Shown piece after piece: positions 8,208 through 17,278 of a DNA stretch of 64,000 nucleotides. Every line of letters starts with the position of its first letter. The first letter of the stretch is position 1. The stretch covers positions 248,001 to 312,000 of the forward strand of contig NZ_SJKD01000001.1 of NCBI RefSeq assembly GCF_004331485.1, in the 5' to 3' direction. A model generated the notes under the pieces. The model was not told where the DNA came from and made no database searches. It saw only the letters and a list, made by a program, of their open reading frames with translations. The stretch is from Kribbella capetownensis. Lineage in GTDB: Bacteria > Actinomycetota > Actinomycetes > Propionibacteriales > Kribbellaceae. The position numbers and the translations under genes were made by a program.

Positions 8208-10508
8208 TCAGGCGGCGGCGTTCACCTCGGCCGGGGTGTCGGAAATGACCGACTCACGGCGCTTGGAGACGAACACGGCAGCCGCCAGGATGACGACCGC
8301 GACCACGGCGATACCGATCCGCAGCGGCTTGTTGGTGTCGTCGCCGATCGCCGACAGTCCGACGACAGCCGGAGCGATCAGCACGGAGACCAGGTTCATC
8401 ACCTTGATCAGCGGGTTGATGGCCGGGCCGGCGGTGTCCTTGAACGGGTCACCGACGGTGTCACCGATGACGGTGGCCTCGTGCGCGGGCGAGCCCTTGC
8501 CGCCGTGGTTGCCGTCCTCAACCAGCTTCTTGGCGTTGTCCCAGGCACCACCGGAGTTGGCCAGGAAGACCGCCATCAGGGTGCCGGCACCGATCGCACC
8601 GGCCAGGTAGCCGGCCAGCGCCCCGGCACCGAGGCCGAAGCCGACGGCGATCGGCGCAGTCAGCGCGAGCAGACCCGGAGTCGCCAGCTCCCGCAGCGAG
8701 TCGCGGGTGCAGATGTCGACGACCTTGCCGTACTCCGGCTTGCCCGTGCCCTCCATGATCCCGGGGATGTCGCGGAACTGACGACGTACCTCGTAGACGA
8801 CCGCACCGGCGGCGCGGCCGACGGCGTTGATCGCGAGGCCGGAGAACATGAACACCACGGCCGCACCGAGGATCAGGCCGACCAGGGTTTCCGGGTTGAA
8901 CACCAGCGCGGAAGCCTCGAACTTGGCGTAGTTGTCGCCCAGCGAGGACCGGATCGAGTCGGTGTAGGAGCCGAACAACGCGGTCGCGGCCAGTACCGCG
9001 GTGGCGATCGCGATGCCCTTGGTGATGGCCTTGGTGGTGTTGCCGACGGCGTCCAGTTCGGTCAGGATCTGGGCCGCCTCGCCGTCCACCTCGCCGGACA
9101 TCTCGGCGATGCCCTGCGCGTTGTCGGAGACCGGGCCGAAGGTGTCCATCGCGACGATGACGCCGACGGTGGTGAGCAGACCACAGCCGGCCAGCGCGAT
9201 CGCGAACAGCGCGACCACACCGGTGCCGCCGACCAGGAAGGCGCCGTACACGGCCGCCGCGATCACCACGGCGGTGTAGACGGCGGACTCGAAGCCGACC
9301 GAGATACCCGACAGGATCACGGTCGCGGCGCCGGTCAGCGAGGTCTTGCCGACGTCCTTGACCGGCTTGTCCTCGGTGCCGGTGTAGTAGCCGGTCAGGG
9401 CCAGGATGATGGCCGCCAGCACGATGCCGATGATCACCGAGACGGTGGCGATCAGCCGCGGGTCGCCGTCGGTCGCGGCGATCGTCTCGGTGGCGCCGGT
9501 CAGGTCCTTGAAGCTGCTCGGCAGGTAGACGAACGCTGCCACCGCACAGAGCACACCGGAGATGATCGCCGAGATGTAGAACGCCCGGTTGATCGTGCGC
9601 AGGCCGTTCTCACCGGTCCGCGGACGGGTCAGGAAGACGCCGATGACCGCGGTGATCGCGCCGATGGCCGGCACGATCAGCGGGAAGATCAGGCCCTGCT
9701 CGCCGAACGCGGCCTTGCCCAGGATCAGCGAGGCCACCAGCATCACGGCGTACGACTCGAACAGGTCGGCCGCCATACCGGCGCAGTCACCGACGTTGTC
9801 ACCCACGTTGTCGGCGATGGTCGCCGCGTTGCGGGGGTCGTCCTCGGGGATGTTCTGCTCGACCTTGCCGACCAGGTCGGCGCCGACGTCGGCGGCCTTG
9901 GTGAAGATACCGCCGCCGACACGCATGAACATGGCGAGCATGGCGGCACCGAAACCGAAGCCCTCGAGCACGGTCGGGGCGTCGCCCTTGAACAGCAGCA
10001 CGACCAGCGAGGCGCCGAACAGGCCGAAGCCGACCGTCGCCATGCCGACGGTTCCACCGGTGCGGAACGCGACCCGCATCGCGGGGTCGCGGCCCTCGTC
10101 GCGGGCCGCGGCGGCGACCCGGACGTTGGCGCGCGTCGCGAGCCACATCCCCAGGTAGCCGATCAGCGCGGAGAAGCCCGCACCGATCAGGAAGAAGACG
10201 GAGCGGAAGATCTTCAGCGTGGTCTCGTTGTCGCCGTCACTGTGGGCGGGCAACAGGAACAGCAGCAGGAACGCGACGATGGCGAAGACGCCCAGCGTTC
10301 GGAACTGCCGGTTCAGGTAGGCGGATGCGCCTTCCTGGACCGCCGCGGCGATCGTCTTCATGTTCTCGGTGCCATCGTTCGCGGCAAGCACCTGGCCCCG
10401 GAAGACCATCGCAATGGCGACCGCGAGGATCGCGATCACTCCGACGACGATCACCAGTGTGGTGTTGCTCGACGAAAGATCCACCGCTTGTGCAAGCAGC
10501 GCGGACAT
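8208..10508 (-). CDS. hppA: K+-insensitive membrane-bound proton-translocating pyrophosphatase
   Basis: This 766-residue integral membrane enzyme has about 16 hydrophobic segments and couples pyrophosphate hydrolysis to proton export. Active-site motifs are DVGADLVGKVE, DNVGDNVGDCAGMAADLFE and the late GGAWDNAKK / GDTVGDPFKDTAGPA. The segment GNTTKA has Lys where K+-dependent enzymes have Ala, which marks the K+-independent subclass (family knowledge). The start ATG at 10508 follows AAGGAGG. In streptomycetes hppA lies near bldG, as here. Confidence 0.96.
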   Translation of the reverse strand: MSALLAQAVDLSSSNTTLVIVVGVIAILAVAIAMVFRGQVLAANDGTENMKTIAAAVQEGASAYLNRQFRTLGVFAIVAFLLLFLLPAHSDGDNETTLKIFRSVFFLIGAGFSALIGYLGMWLATRANVRVAAAARDEGRDPAMRVAFRTGGTVGMATVGFGLFGASLVVLLFKGDAPTVLEGFGFGAAMLAMFMRVGGGIFTKAADVGADLVGKVEQNIPEDDPRNAATIADNVGDNVGDCAGMAADLFESYAVMLVASLILGKAAFGEQGLIFPLIVPAIGAITAVIGVFLTRPRTGENGLRTINRAFYISAIISGVLCAVAAFVYLPSSFKDLTGATETIAATDGDPRLIATVSVIIGIVLAAIILALTGYYTGTEDKPVKDVGKTSLTGAATVILSGISVGFESAVYTAVVIAAAVYGAFLVGGTGVVALFAIALAGCGLLTTVGVIVAMDTFGPVSDNAQGIAEMSGEVDGEAAQILTELDAVGNTTKAITKGIAIATAVLAATALFGSYTDSIRSSLGDNYAKFEASALVFNPETLVGLILGAAVVFMFSGLAINAVGRAAGAVVYEVRRQFRDIPGIMEGTGKPEYGKVVDICTRDSLRELATPGLLALTAPIAVGFGLGAGALAGYLAGAIGAGTLMAVFLANSGGAWDNAKKLVEDGNHGGKGSPAHEATVIGDTVGDPFKDTAGPAINPLIKVMNLVSVLIAPAVVGLSAIGDDTNKPLRIGIAVVAVVILAAAVFVSKRRESVISDTPAEVNAAA

Positions 10509-10735
10509 CCGTCCTCCTTGTAGGCAACCCCTCAGGGCTTGACGGCCCCCGTCTGCCGCAACCGAAGGGTTGGGAAAATACGGCACAGCACCAAAGAGAC
10601 TTGGCGCGGTGGGTCACTCTAACGGGTATCCGACCAGACCTGACGACAGGGTGGTCTACGCCATACCCGAGCGCGCGAGCTGGTACCTCACTCTTCGTGT
10701 TGAAGGGGACACGTTTTCACTTCGTCGTCACGTCG

Positions 10736-11065
10736 TCAGATCGCCGAGGCGACGTCCGGATGGATGTCGAACACCTTCGTCAGGCCGGTGATCCGGAAGA
10801 TCTTCAGCAGCCGTTCCTGGGTACAGACCAGGGACAGGGATCCGTCGTGGGTGCGCACCCGTTTCAATCCACCGACGAGGACGCCGAGACCGGTGGAGTC
10901 CAGGAAGTCCACCCGTTCCAGGTCGACCACCAGGTGGTAGACGCCTTCGTCGACGAGCGCTGCGATCTTCTCGCGGAGCTTCGGTGCGGTGTAGACGTCG
11001 ATCTCCCCCGCCACCTCGATGACGGTGCGCCCGCCCTCGGCGCGCGCGGTCAGCGACAGATCCAC
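10736..11065 (-). CDS. bldG: anti-sigma factor antagonist, BldG-like STAS protein
   Basis: The single-domain STAS protein of 109 residues reads very like Streptomyces BldG ([66 protein letters not shown]). Ser57 in DSTGLG matches the phosphorylated serine of BldG. The GTG at 11065 is preferred to the ATG at 11095 because GGAGG lies 5 bases upstream of it and the product then starts VDLSL, as in BldG. BldG controls development and antibiotic production in Streptomyces by binding anti-sigma factors. The expected anti-sigma gene does not follow. Confidence 0.9.
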   Translation of the reverse strand: MDLSLTARAEGGRTVIEVAGEIDVYTAPKLREKIAALVDEGVYHLVVDLERVDFLDSTGLGVLVGGLKRVRTHDGSLSLVCTQERLLKIFRITGLTKVFDIHPDVASAI

Positions 11066-11257
11066 TTCGGCCTCCGATCCCGTGAACTGCTGCATTCAAC
11101 CATGTACGGACCGTGAGAAGGACCGTTGCCGAAAACTCTTTCATCTCGTCGAACCGAAGTCGATCTTCCTCCCCAAAATGAGGCGTGCATCCGGCGCGTG
11201 CACACGCCCCGTGCACTCCCGCCGCGTGCTGTCCGTGGCCGGCACTACGCTCGCGGT

Positions 11258-13567
11258 ATGCGCGGAGGTGGTGAGGCGGCGGCTGTGCTGAAGCGTCTGG
11301 CAGCAGGCCGGGACGACCGGCTCACGCATGTCGAGACCGTGCCGGCGCGACTGGGGCAAACGTCTGACTGGCCGCGCTGGGCGCCCGCCGAGGTTCTCGC
11401 GCAGCTCGCGGACGCCGGCATCACCGCGCCTTGGACTCATCAGGTCGCGACCGCCGAGGCGGCGTACTCGGGCCGGCATGTGGTGGTCGCGACCGGGACG
11501 GCGTCGGGCAAATCGCTCGGCTACCTGCTGCCTGCCTTTGCCACCTTGAGCATCGCCCAGGCCGCGTCACCGCATCGACGGGTGGCGTCTGTTCTCTACT
11601 TGTCCCCGACCAAGGCGTTGGCCCACGACCAGCTTCGCGCAGTGTCGTCGTACACGGTGCCCGGCCTGCGGCCGACAACGTTGGACGGCGACTCCGAGCG
11701 CAGTGAGCGCGACTGGGCTCGCGACCATGCGACGTACGTGCTGAGCAATCCGGACATGCTGCATCGCTCGGTCCTGCCGAACCATCAGCGCTGGGCCCGC
11801 TTCCTGGGCTGCCTGCAGTACGTCGTGGTGGACGAGTGCCATCACTATCGCGGTGTCTTCGGTGCGCATGTGGCCGGAGTACTGCGTCGGCTGCGACGGG
11901 TGTGCGCGCAGTACGGCGCTCATCCGATCTTCATCTGTGCATCGGCGACGGTGGCCGAGCCGGCAGTGTCCGGTGAGCGGCTGACCGGTCTGCCGATGGT
12001 GGAGGTGGTGGACGACGGATCGCCCCGCGGCGGCATCTCCTTCGGCCTGTGGGAGCCGCCGCTGACCGCGGTGCGCGGTGAGAACGGTGCACCGGTACGA
12101 CGTTCCGCGACGGCCGAGGTGGCCGACATCCTGACCGATCTGGTCGTGTCCGGTGTGCGGACTGTTGCCTTCGTTCGGTCGAGGCGTGGAGCCGAGACAG
12201 TCGCGATGACAGCCCGCGAGAACCTTGCGGAGGTTCACCCCTCGCTGATGGACCAGGTGTCTGCGTACCGGGCGGGCTATCTGCCCGAGGAGCGGCGGCG
12301 GCTCGAAGGCATGTTGCAAAGTGGTGAGCTCACCGGCGTTGCCGCGACCAACGCTCTGGAGCTAGGCATCGACATCGCCGGACTGGACGCCGTACTGCTG
12401 TCCGGCTGGCCTGGCACGCGCGCATCGCTGTGGCAGCAGGCCGGACGGGCCGGCCGAGCCGGTGGGGATGCTCTGGCTCTGCTGGTGGCGCGTGACGACC
12501 CGCTGGACACCTATCTGGTCCGGCACCCGAACGCGATCTTCGGCCGACCGGTGGAAGCGACTGTCTTCAACCCGGAGAACCCGTATGTCCTCGGCCCACA
12601 GCTGTGCGCGGCCGCGCAGGAGTTGCCACTGACCGATGCGGACTACGACATCTTCGGCAGTACGACGCCAACCGTGATCCAGCAGTTGGTCCGCCAAGGG
12701 CTGTTGCGTGAGCGACCGCATGGATGGTTCTGGACGCGGCGGGAGCGCGCCGTGGACGCCATCGACATCCGGTCGGCCGGCGGCAAGACGGTGCAGATCG
12801 TCGAGGACCAGACCGGGCGGCTGCTCGGCACAGTCGACGGTGGTTCGGCGCACACGTCGGTCCACGAGGGTGCCGTCTATGTGCATGCGGGCGAGTCGTA
12901 CCTGGTCCAGACGCTGGACCTCGAGAACCACGCCGCCGTGGTCGAGCCGGCCTCGCCGGACTACACCACCTTCGCCCGCGACGTGACCGAGATCAGCATC
13001 CTGGCGACCGAGGAGACCTGCACCTGGGGTACGGCGGAGCTGTCGCGCGGCTGGGTCCAGGTGACCAGCCAAGTCGTCTCGTACCAGCGCAAGTTGATCG
13101 CGACCGGCGACGTACTGGACGAACAGCCCCTCGAGCTGCCGGAGCGCACACTGCGGACCAAGGCCGTCTGGTGGACCATGCCCGACTCCGCGGTCGAGGC
13201 GCTCGGTCTGTACGACGTACCTGGAGCAGCCCATGCGGCCGAGCACGCGTCGATCGGACTGCTCCCACTGTTCGCCACCTGCGACCGCTGGGACATCGGC
13301 GGCGTCTCCACCGCGCGGCACGCCGACACCGGCTGCCTCACCGTCTTCGTGTACGACGGCCACCCGGGCGGCGCCGGATTCGCGGAACACGGCTACGCCG
13401 CGGCGCGCGAGTGGTTGACGGCGACACGTGAGGCGATTGCACACTGTGAGTGCATGGATGGCTGTCCGTCGTGCGTACAGTCGCCCAAATGTGGGAACCA
13501 GAACAACCCACTCGACAAGAGCGGCGCGGTGGCGCTGCTCACCGCACTACTCAGTAGTGAGGCCTGA
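11258..13567 (+). CDS. DEAD/DEAH-box helicase with C-terminal DUF1998 zinc domain (Hrq1/MrfA-like)
   Basis: The 769-residue superfamily 2 helicase shows Walker A ATGTASGKS (about residues 78-86), Walker B DECHHYRG, motif III CASAT, and motifs V/VI TNALELGIDIAGLD and QQAGRAGRAG. The C-terminus ends in the DUF1998/MrfA four-cysteine cluster CECMDGCPSCVQSPKCG. MrfA of Bacillus repairs mitomycin damage; the same role here is inferred. The start is uncertain: ATG 11258 is used, and upstream codons are in frame. It is divergent from bldG, the arrangement found in streptomycetes. Confidence 0.9.
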   Translation: MRGGGEAAAVLKRLAAGRDDRLTHVETVPARLGQTSDWPRWAPAEVLAQLADAGITAPWTHQVATAEAAYSGRHVVVATGTASGKSLGYLLPAFATLSIAQAASPHRRVASVLYLSPTKALAHDQLRAVSSYTVPGLRPTTLDGDSERSERDWARDHATYVLSNPDMLHRSVLPNHQRWARFLGCLQYVVVDECHHYRGVFGAHVAGVLRRLRRVCAQYGAHPIFICASATVAEPAVSGERLTGLPMVEVVDDGSPRGGISFGLWEPPLTAVRGENGAPVRRSATAEVADILTDLVVSGVRTVAFVRSRRGAETVAMTARENLAEVHPSLMDQVSAYRAGYLPEERRRLEGMLQSGELTGVAATNALELGIDIAGLDAVLLSGWPGTRASLWQQAGRAGRAGGDALALLVARDDPLDTYLVRHPNAIFGRPVEATVFNPENPYVLGPQLCAAAQELPLTDADYDIFGSTTPTVIQQLVRQGLLRERPHGWFWTRRERAVDAIDIRSAGGKTVQIVEDQTGRLLGTVDGGSAHTSVHEGAVYVHAGESYLVQTLDLENHAAVVEPASPDYTTFARDVTEISILATEETCTWGTAELSRGWVQVTSQVVSYQRKLIATGDVLDEQPLELPERTLRTKAVWWTMPDSAVEALGLYDVPGAAHAAEHASIGLLPLFATCDRWDIGGVSTARHADTGCLTVFVYDGHPGGAGFAEHGYAAAREWLTATREAIAHCECMDGCPSCVQSPKCGNQNNPLDKSGAVALLTALLSSEA

Positions 13568-13603
13568 AGAGCCAGCCCGGCGCTGGCGGAGAGGCAGCTT
13601 GCC

Positions 13604-14056
13604 ATGGCCGTCCTCGGAATCGTCCTGATCGTCCTGGCCGTGCTGTTCGGTCTGGGTGTCTCGGTGACCTCGACCGCCTCCACCACGATGGAGGTGTTCG
13701 GCATCGACTTCGGCGTCTCGGTGCCGACCGTGTTCCTGATCGGCGCACTCACCGGGGTGGCGCTTGCCCTCGGGCTGTGGCTGACGAAGAAGGGACTTGC
13801 CCGCGGCTACCGGCGGCGCAAGGAGATGCGCGAACTCCGCGAACAGGCCGCGAGTACCGAACCGGCCGCGACCACCACGAGTGACACCGCGCCCGAGGTC
13901 ACCGCGGCGCCTGAGCACACCGAGGCTGACAGCACCGAGCCTGATGGCACCGTGCCCGATCGCGCCGTGCCTGAGCGCGAGCCTGTCGCCGAGGAGCGGC
14001 TCGCCACCGAACGGCACGTCGCCGAGGATCCCACTGACACCAAGCAGCCCCACTGA
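13604..14056 (+). CDS. small membrane protein with charged Thr/Glu-rich tail
   Basis: A 150-residue protein with two transmembrane segments (VLGIVLIVLAVLFGLGVSV and VFLIGALTGVALALGLWL), then a basic stretch (RGYRRRKEMRELREQA) and an 80-residue hydrophilic tail rich in T, E, P and A. The layout resembles LapA-type or other small actinobacterial membrane proteins, with the basic region at the cytoplasmic face. GGAGAGG lies 9 bases upstream of the ATG. It follows the helicase by 36 bp and may be co-transcribed. Function unknown. Confidence 0.75.
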   Translation: MAVLGIVLIVLAVLFGLGVSVTSTASTTMEVFGIDFGVSVPTVFLIGALTGVALALGLWLTKKGLARGYRRRKEMRELREQAASTEPAATTTSDTAPEVTAAPEHTEADSTEPDGTVPDRAVPEREPVAEERLATERHVAEDPTDTKQPH

Positions 14057-14471
14057 CCACTCTGTTGCCCATGGCATCAACTAACGCGTTGCGGCACCGG
14101 AGTTTCGCCGGCGTACGGTAATATCTCGATCGGCGCACAGCCTCCACTCAGCGGTGGCACGACGGCCCTGCGGCCGGATTTCGATGCCTTGCGCAACGAC
14201 TTTGGCCTGGCAATTAGTTGCCATTGGCATCAAGTTTCGCGGCTTCGCCATAACCACCGCCGACCCACCTGTGCATTACTGGTTGTGGCGTCAACGTCGC
14301 GTTGAGTCACAGTCGGCCTTCCGGGCCACACCGCCTCCTCACGGGGGATCGACCCGCAGCTCGCCCTCCGCGCAAAAGGGTGTTTGTCGCGGTTCCCGGA
14401 ACCGGACCGGCTCGCGCCACGGGGTCCCGACGACCTGACGCCGCGAGATGGCACGACCTCTGGAGGTTGTC
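14057..14471. other. 415-bp intergenic region with two similar operator-like repeats
   Basis: No gene is called. GTTGCCCATGGCATCAA at 14064-14080 and GTTGCCATTGGCATCAA at 14218-14234 match at 16 of 17 bases and each contains a TGCC..GGCA dyad. They lie 154 bp apart, upstream of the lectin-like gene, and could be paired binding sites that form a DNA loop. Confidence 0.45.
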
Positions 14472-15242
14472 TTGATCATCCGTAAGTTGTTGAGCCGTAC
14501 CGGCGTGGCCGTGCTCGCGGCCAGCGTCGCACTGGCCACCGCGGTCCCGGCCCAGGCGGCGAACCCGTCGACGGGCGGATCGGCCGCGGCCCCGGGCGTC
14601 GAGGTCGGGGTGGCCAAACAGATCGCCACCCGCGCCGACACGCGGTACTGCCTCACCTTCGTCGCGGCCGCCAAGGTCCCGATGGCGGTCATGATGGCGT
14701 GTGCACCGGGCAAGGAGGGCAAGACCCAGGAGTGGATCTACACCGAGTCCGGCCAGTTGCAGGTCGCGATGAGCAAGAGCGTCGGTGGCGCCCTTGCCAA
14801 GACCGGCGCCTGCCTGGACAGCGGTGCGGACCTGGCCAGGGTGCCTGCCTCGGCACCACTGCTGGTGCTGCCCTGCCGTGACGGCGACGGACAGAAATGG
14901 ACCTACGACGAGAGCGCCGGCACGTTCGTGAACACCGCCAGCGGTCTCGCCCTGACATCCCTGCTCGGCAAGGGGAAGGCCAAGCAGGCACAACCGACCG
15001 GCAGCATGTCCACGGCCGGCACACCGGTCCAGGGCTGGAGCGCGCTGCCGCTGCCGGGCCTGGACATCCTGGGTGCGGTGTTGGCACTCGTGAACGCGCT
15101 GCTGGCGTCCCTGGGCCTGGCCCTGCCGCTGCCGATCGCGAAGGCCGCGTCCAGCCTGCTCGAGCTGGTTCGGCCGGCGACGCCGATCCCGGCTCAGATG
15201 TCGGTGCTGCCGAAGCAGATGATGCAGCTGGCACAGCGCTGA
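14472..15242 (+). CDS. secreted ricin-type beta-trefoil (QxW) domain protein
   Basis: The start is read as TTG at 14472, preceded by TGGAGG at a 5-base gap; the product (256 residues) then begins with a classical signal peptide (IIRKLLSRTGVAVLAASVALA ending VPAQA). An in-frame ATG at 14448 is an alternative. Residues about 40-160 contain trefoil-like repeats with QEWIYT and QKWTYD, the QxW signatures of carbohydrate-binding ricin-B lectins, plus paired Cys residues. The C-terminal 80 residues are hydrophobic (GLDILGAVLALVNALLASLG). It is followed by a strong terminator, so it is monocistronic. The ligand is unknown. Confidence 0.75.
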   Translation: MIIRKLLSRTGVAVLAASVALATAVPAQAANPSTGGSAAAPGVEVGVAKQIATRADTRYCLTFVAAAKVPMAVMMACAPGKEGKTQEWIYTESGQLQVAMSKSVGGALAKTGACLDSGADLARVPASAPLLVLPCRDGDGQKWTYDESAGTFVNTASGLALTSLLGKGKAKQAQPTGSMSTAGTPVQGWSALPLPGLDILGAVLALVNALLASLGLALPLPIAKAASSLLELVRPATPIPAQMSVLPKQMMQLAQR

Positions 15243-15273
15243 TCCACAAGGAGGATCCTCAGCCAGACAGAGG

Positions 15274-15310
15274 ACAACCGGCCCCGACGATGTCGGGGCC
15301 GGTTGTTTTC
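15274..15310 (+). terminator. intrinsic terminator after the lectin-like gene
   Basis: ACAACCGGCCCCGAC, loop GAT and its exact 15-bp complement end in TTGTTTTCTC, a classical stem plus U-rich tail. Confidence 0.92.
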
Positions 15311-15714
15311 TCACTCCTTCGTGATCGACGCCATTCGGTTGTTCGGTCGTGCAGTGTCTGGTGAACCTCGTCGGTCGTGGGGTCCGGTGCTCGGGGAGTG
15401 ACCTCGGGTTGCCCCGCTGCTTGCGCGTCAGCGGGAGCCCAGCGTCGTCGTCACCGTCGACCCACCTCCTCGGTGGCCGTCACCAGCCGGCCGGCGTCAC
15501 CACCAGCAGTGGTGATGGCACCAGTGGTGGCAATGACTGAGCAGGTCGTCCAGAAGGCAAGAAAGCAGCCCCATGTCTTTCACCTCCGATCCGCTGAACC
15601 GATCGGCAAGACCGTACCGCTCGCTGTCACGTTCTGTATCTAGTCCACTACTGGTTGCCACACAACCTTGAGCATCCTTTAACCCTTCTGCAACGCTTCC
15701 CGCCCGAACCCGAC
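15311..15714. other. intergenic region upstream of the ABC operon, no gene seen
   Basis: Short frames here have no domain and irregular composition. TCACCAC-CAGCA-GTGGTGA (15497-15515) is a 7-bp hairpin, and GGTTG-CCACA-CAACC (15653-15667) resembles a half-conserved copy of the operator at 15725. The stretch from 15640 on is AT-richer than its surroundings. Confidence 0.5.
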
Positions 15715-15743
15715 TTGACAGTTCGCAACTGGTTGCCTATAGC
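15715..15743 (+). promoter_or_regulatory. sigma70-type promoter with an internal LacI-like operator
   Basis: TTGACA (15715-15720) and TATAGC (15738-15743) are separated by exactly 17 bases. The spacer contains the palindrome GCAAC-TG-GTTGC (15725-15736), the shape of a LacI-family operator. A bound repressor would cover both promoter elements. The start codon of the lipoprotein gene is about 107 bp downstream. No LacI gene lies nearby. Confidence 0.7.
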
Positions 15744-15850
15744 ACCTGTCAACCGTTCTCCTCCGGGTTGGGTAAAAGTCTTCACAAAGTCGCCGTCGAG
15801 TGCCAATGTTTGACCGGCACTCCGCAGTACCGATCTCGCTAGGAGCTTTG

Positions 15851-17278
15851 ATGCGATCTCTCCCGCGGTTCTCCGCGCCCGCCCTCCTCGGCGTCGCCGC
15901 AACCCTGCTGCTGACCGGCTGCCTCGGCTCGTCCGGATCCGACAGCGGTGACCAGGACACGAACCGCAACGCCGATGCCAAGAAGGTCGAGCTCACGATC
16001 GGGTCGAACTCGATCAAGGGCGGCAAGAGCAGCGCCGGGGCCACGTTCATCGAGGACGTGCTGATCCCGAAGTTCGTCGCCGAGCAGAAGGGCAAGGGCG
16101 TCGACGTCACCGTCAAGTTCCAGGGTGACGGCTCCGACGACGAGGTCTACAAGCAGAAGCTGTCGCTCGACCTGTCGAACAAGTCCGGTCCGGACCTGTT
16201 CCAGATCGACGGCATCTGGGTCGGCGAGTTCGCCCAGGCCGGCTACATCAAGCCGCTCACCGACACCGTCGGCGAGGCGAGCAAGGTGGACGACTGGGAC
16301 GGCTGGAAGCAGATCCCCGAGGCCGTGCAGCAGCTCGGCAGCTACAACGGCAAGCGGTACGGCGTCCCCGGCGGGACCGACGGCCGGGTGCTGTTCTTCA
16401 ACAAGAAACTGTTCCAGCAGGCCGGGCTGCCGGCCGACTGGCAGCCGAAGTCCTGGGACGACGTGATCACCGCCGGCCAGGCGCTGAAGAAGCTGTCCGG
16501 CGTCACGCCGATCCAGATCAACGGCGGTACTGCGATGGGCGAGGCGACCACCATGCAGGGCGTACTGCCGCTGCTGGTCGGCGCCGGCACCACCGTCAAC
16601 ACCGACGGCAAGTGGCTCGGCGACACCCCGCAGCTGCGTCAGGTGCTGGACTTCTACCACCAGATCTACAGCACGGGTCTCGGCGACCCGGTGCTGCAGC
16701 GCGAGGCCAAGGGCCGGGACAAGTCGTTCGCCGAGTTCGCCGCGAACAAGGTCGGCATCCTGCTGGAGAGCGACTACTTCTGGCGCAGCGTGGTGGAGCC
16801 CAAGGAGGGCGTGGCCAAGATGGCCGACCGCGACTCCGCCGTCGGCTACGCGCTGATCCCGGCGAGCAAGCCGGGCGGCGGCGTCAAGGGTCAGGACTTC
16901 GTCTCCATGTCGGGTGGCGGCGCGACCGCGATCAACCCGAACACCAAGTTCCCGCAGCAGGCCTGGGAGCTCATGCAGTTCTGGAACTCCGCCGAGATGG
17001 TGAAGGCATCGCTCGACGGCGCCGCCAAGATCACCCAGCGCAGTGACGTCAACGCCGAGGTGCTGGCCGGCGACCCGATGCTGAACTTCGTCGCCACCAA
17101 GGTGCTGCCGATCACGCAGTTCCGTCCGGGCCTGGCGGAGTACCCGAAGATCTCGGCCGCTTTGCAGCAGGCGACCGCGGATGTGATCGGCGGGAAGAGC
17201 ACCGACGCGGCCGCGGCGGCGTACCAGAAGGCGGTCGAGACGGCGGCCGGCAGCAAGGACAAGGTCACCAGTAACTGA
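15851..17278 (+). CDS. ABC transporter extracellular solute-binding lipoprotein (family 1)
   Basis: The 475-residue protein starts with a lipoprotein signal (LRALLGVAATLL-type core ending LLLTGC, with Cys as the lipidated residue) and continues as a family 1 solute-binding protein, with phrases such as GPDLFQIDGIWVGEFAQAGYIKPL, KRYGVPGGTDGRVLFFNKKLF and SWDDVITAGQALKK. It should deliver a sugar or sugar phosphate to the following permeases. GGAG lies upstream of ATG 15851. It is the first gene of a five-gene operon whose stops and starts overlap. Confidence 0.92.
   Translation: MRSLPRFSAPALLGVAATLLLTGCLGSSGSDSGDQDTNRNADAKKVELTIGSNSIKGGKSSAGATFIEDVLIPKFVAEQKGKGVDVTVKFQGDGSDDEVYKQKLSLDLSNKSGPDLFQIDGIWVGEFAQAGYIKPLTDTVGEASKVDDWDGWKQIPEAVQQLGSYNGKRYGVPGGTDGRVLFFNKKLFQQAGLPADWQPKSWDDVITAGQALKKLSGVTPIQINGGTAMGEATTMQGVLPLLVGAGTTVNTDGKWLGDTPQLRQVLDFYHQIYSTGLGDPVLQREAKGRDKSFAEFAANKVGILLESDYFWRSVVEPKEGVAKMADRDSAVGYALIPASKPGGGVKGQDFVSMSGGGATAINPNTKFPQQAWELMQFWNSAEMVKASLDGAAKITQRSDVNAEVLAGDPMLNFVATKVLPITQFRPGLAEYPKISAALQQATADVIGGKSTDAAAAAYQKAVETAAGSKDKVTSN

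Noticed and set aside
8196..10523. 775-codon rightward frame opposite hppA
   Set aside because: Mirror of the pyrophosphatase gene, extremely rich in Asp, Gly, Arg and His; a typical shadow frame.
15349..15643. Small rightward frames in the gap before the ABC operon
   Set aside because: Low-complexity Ala/Ser/Arg/Pro sequence without ribosome site or family resemblance.
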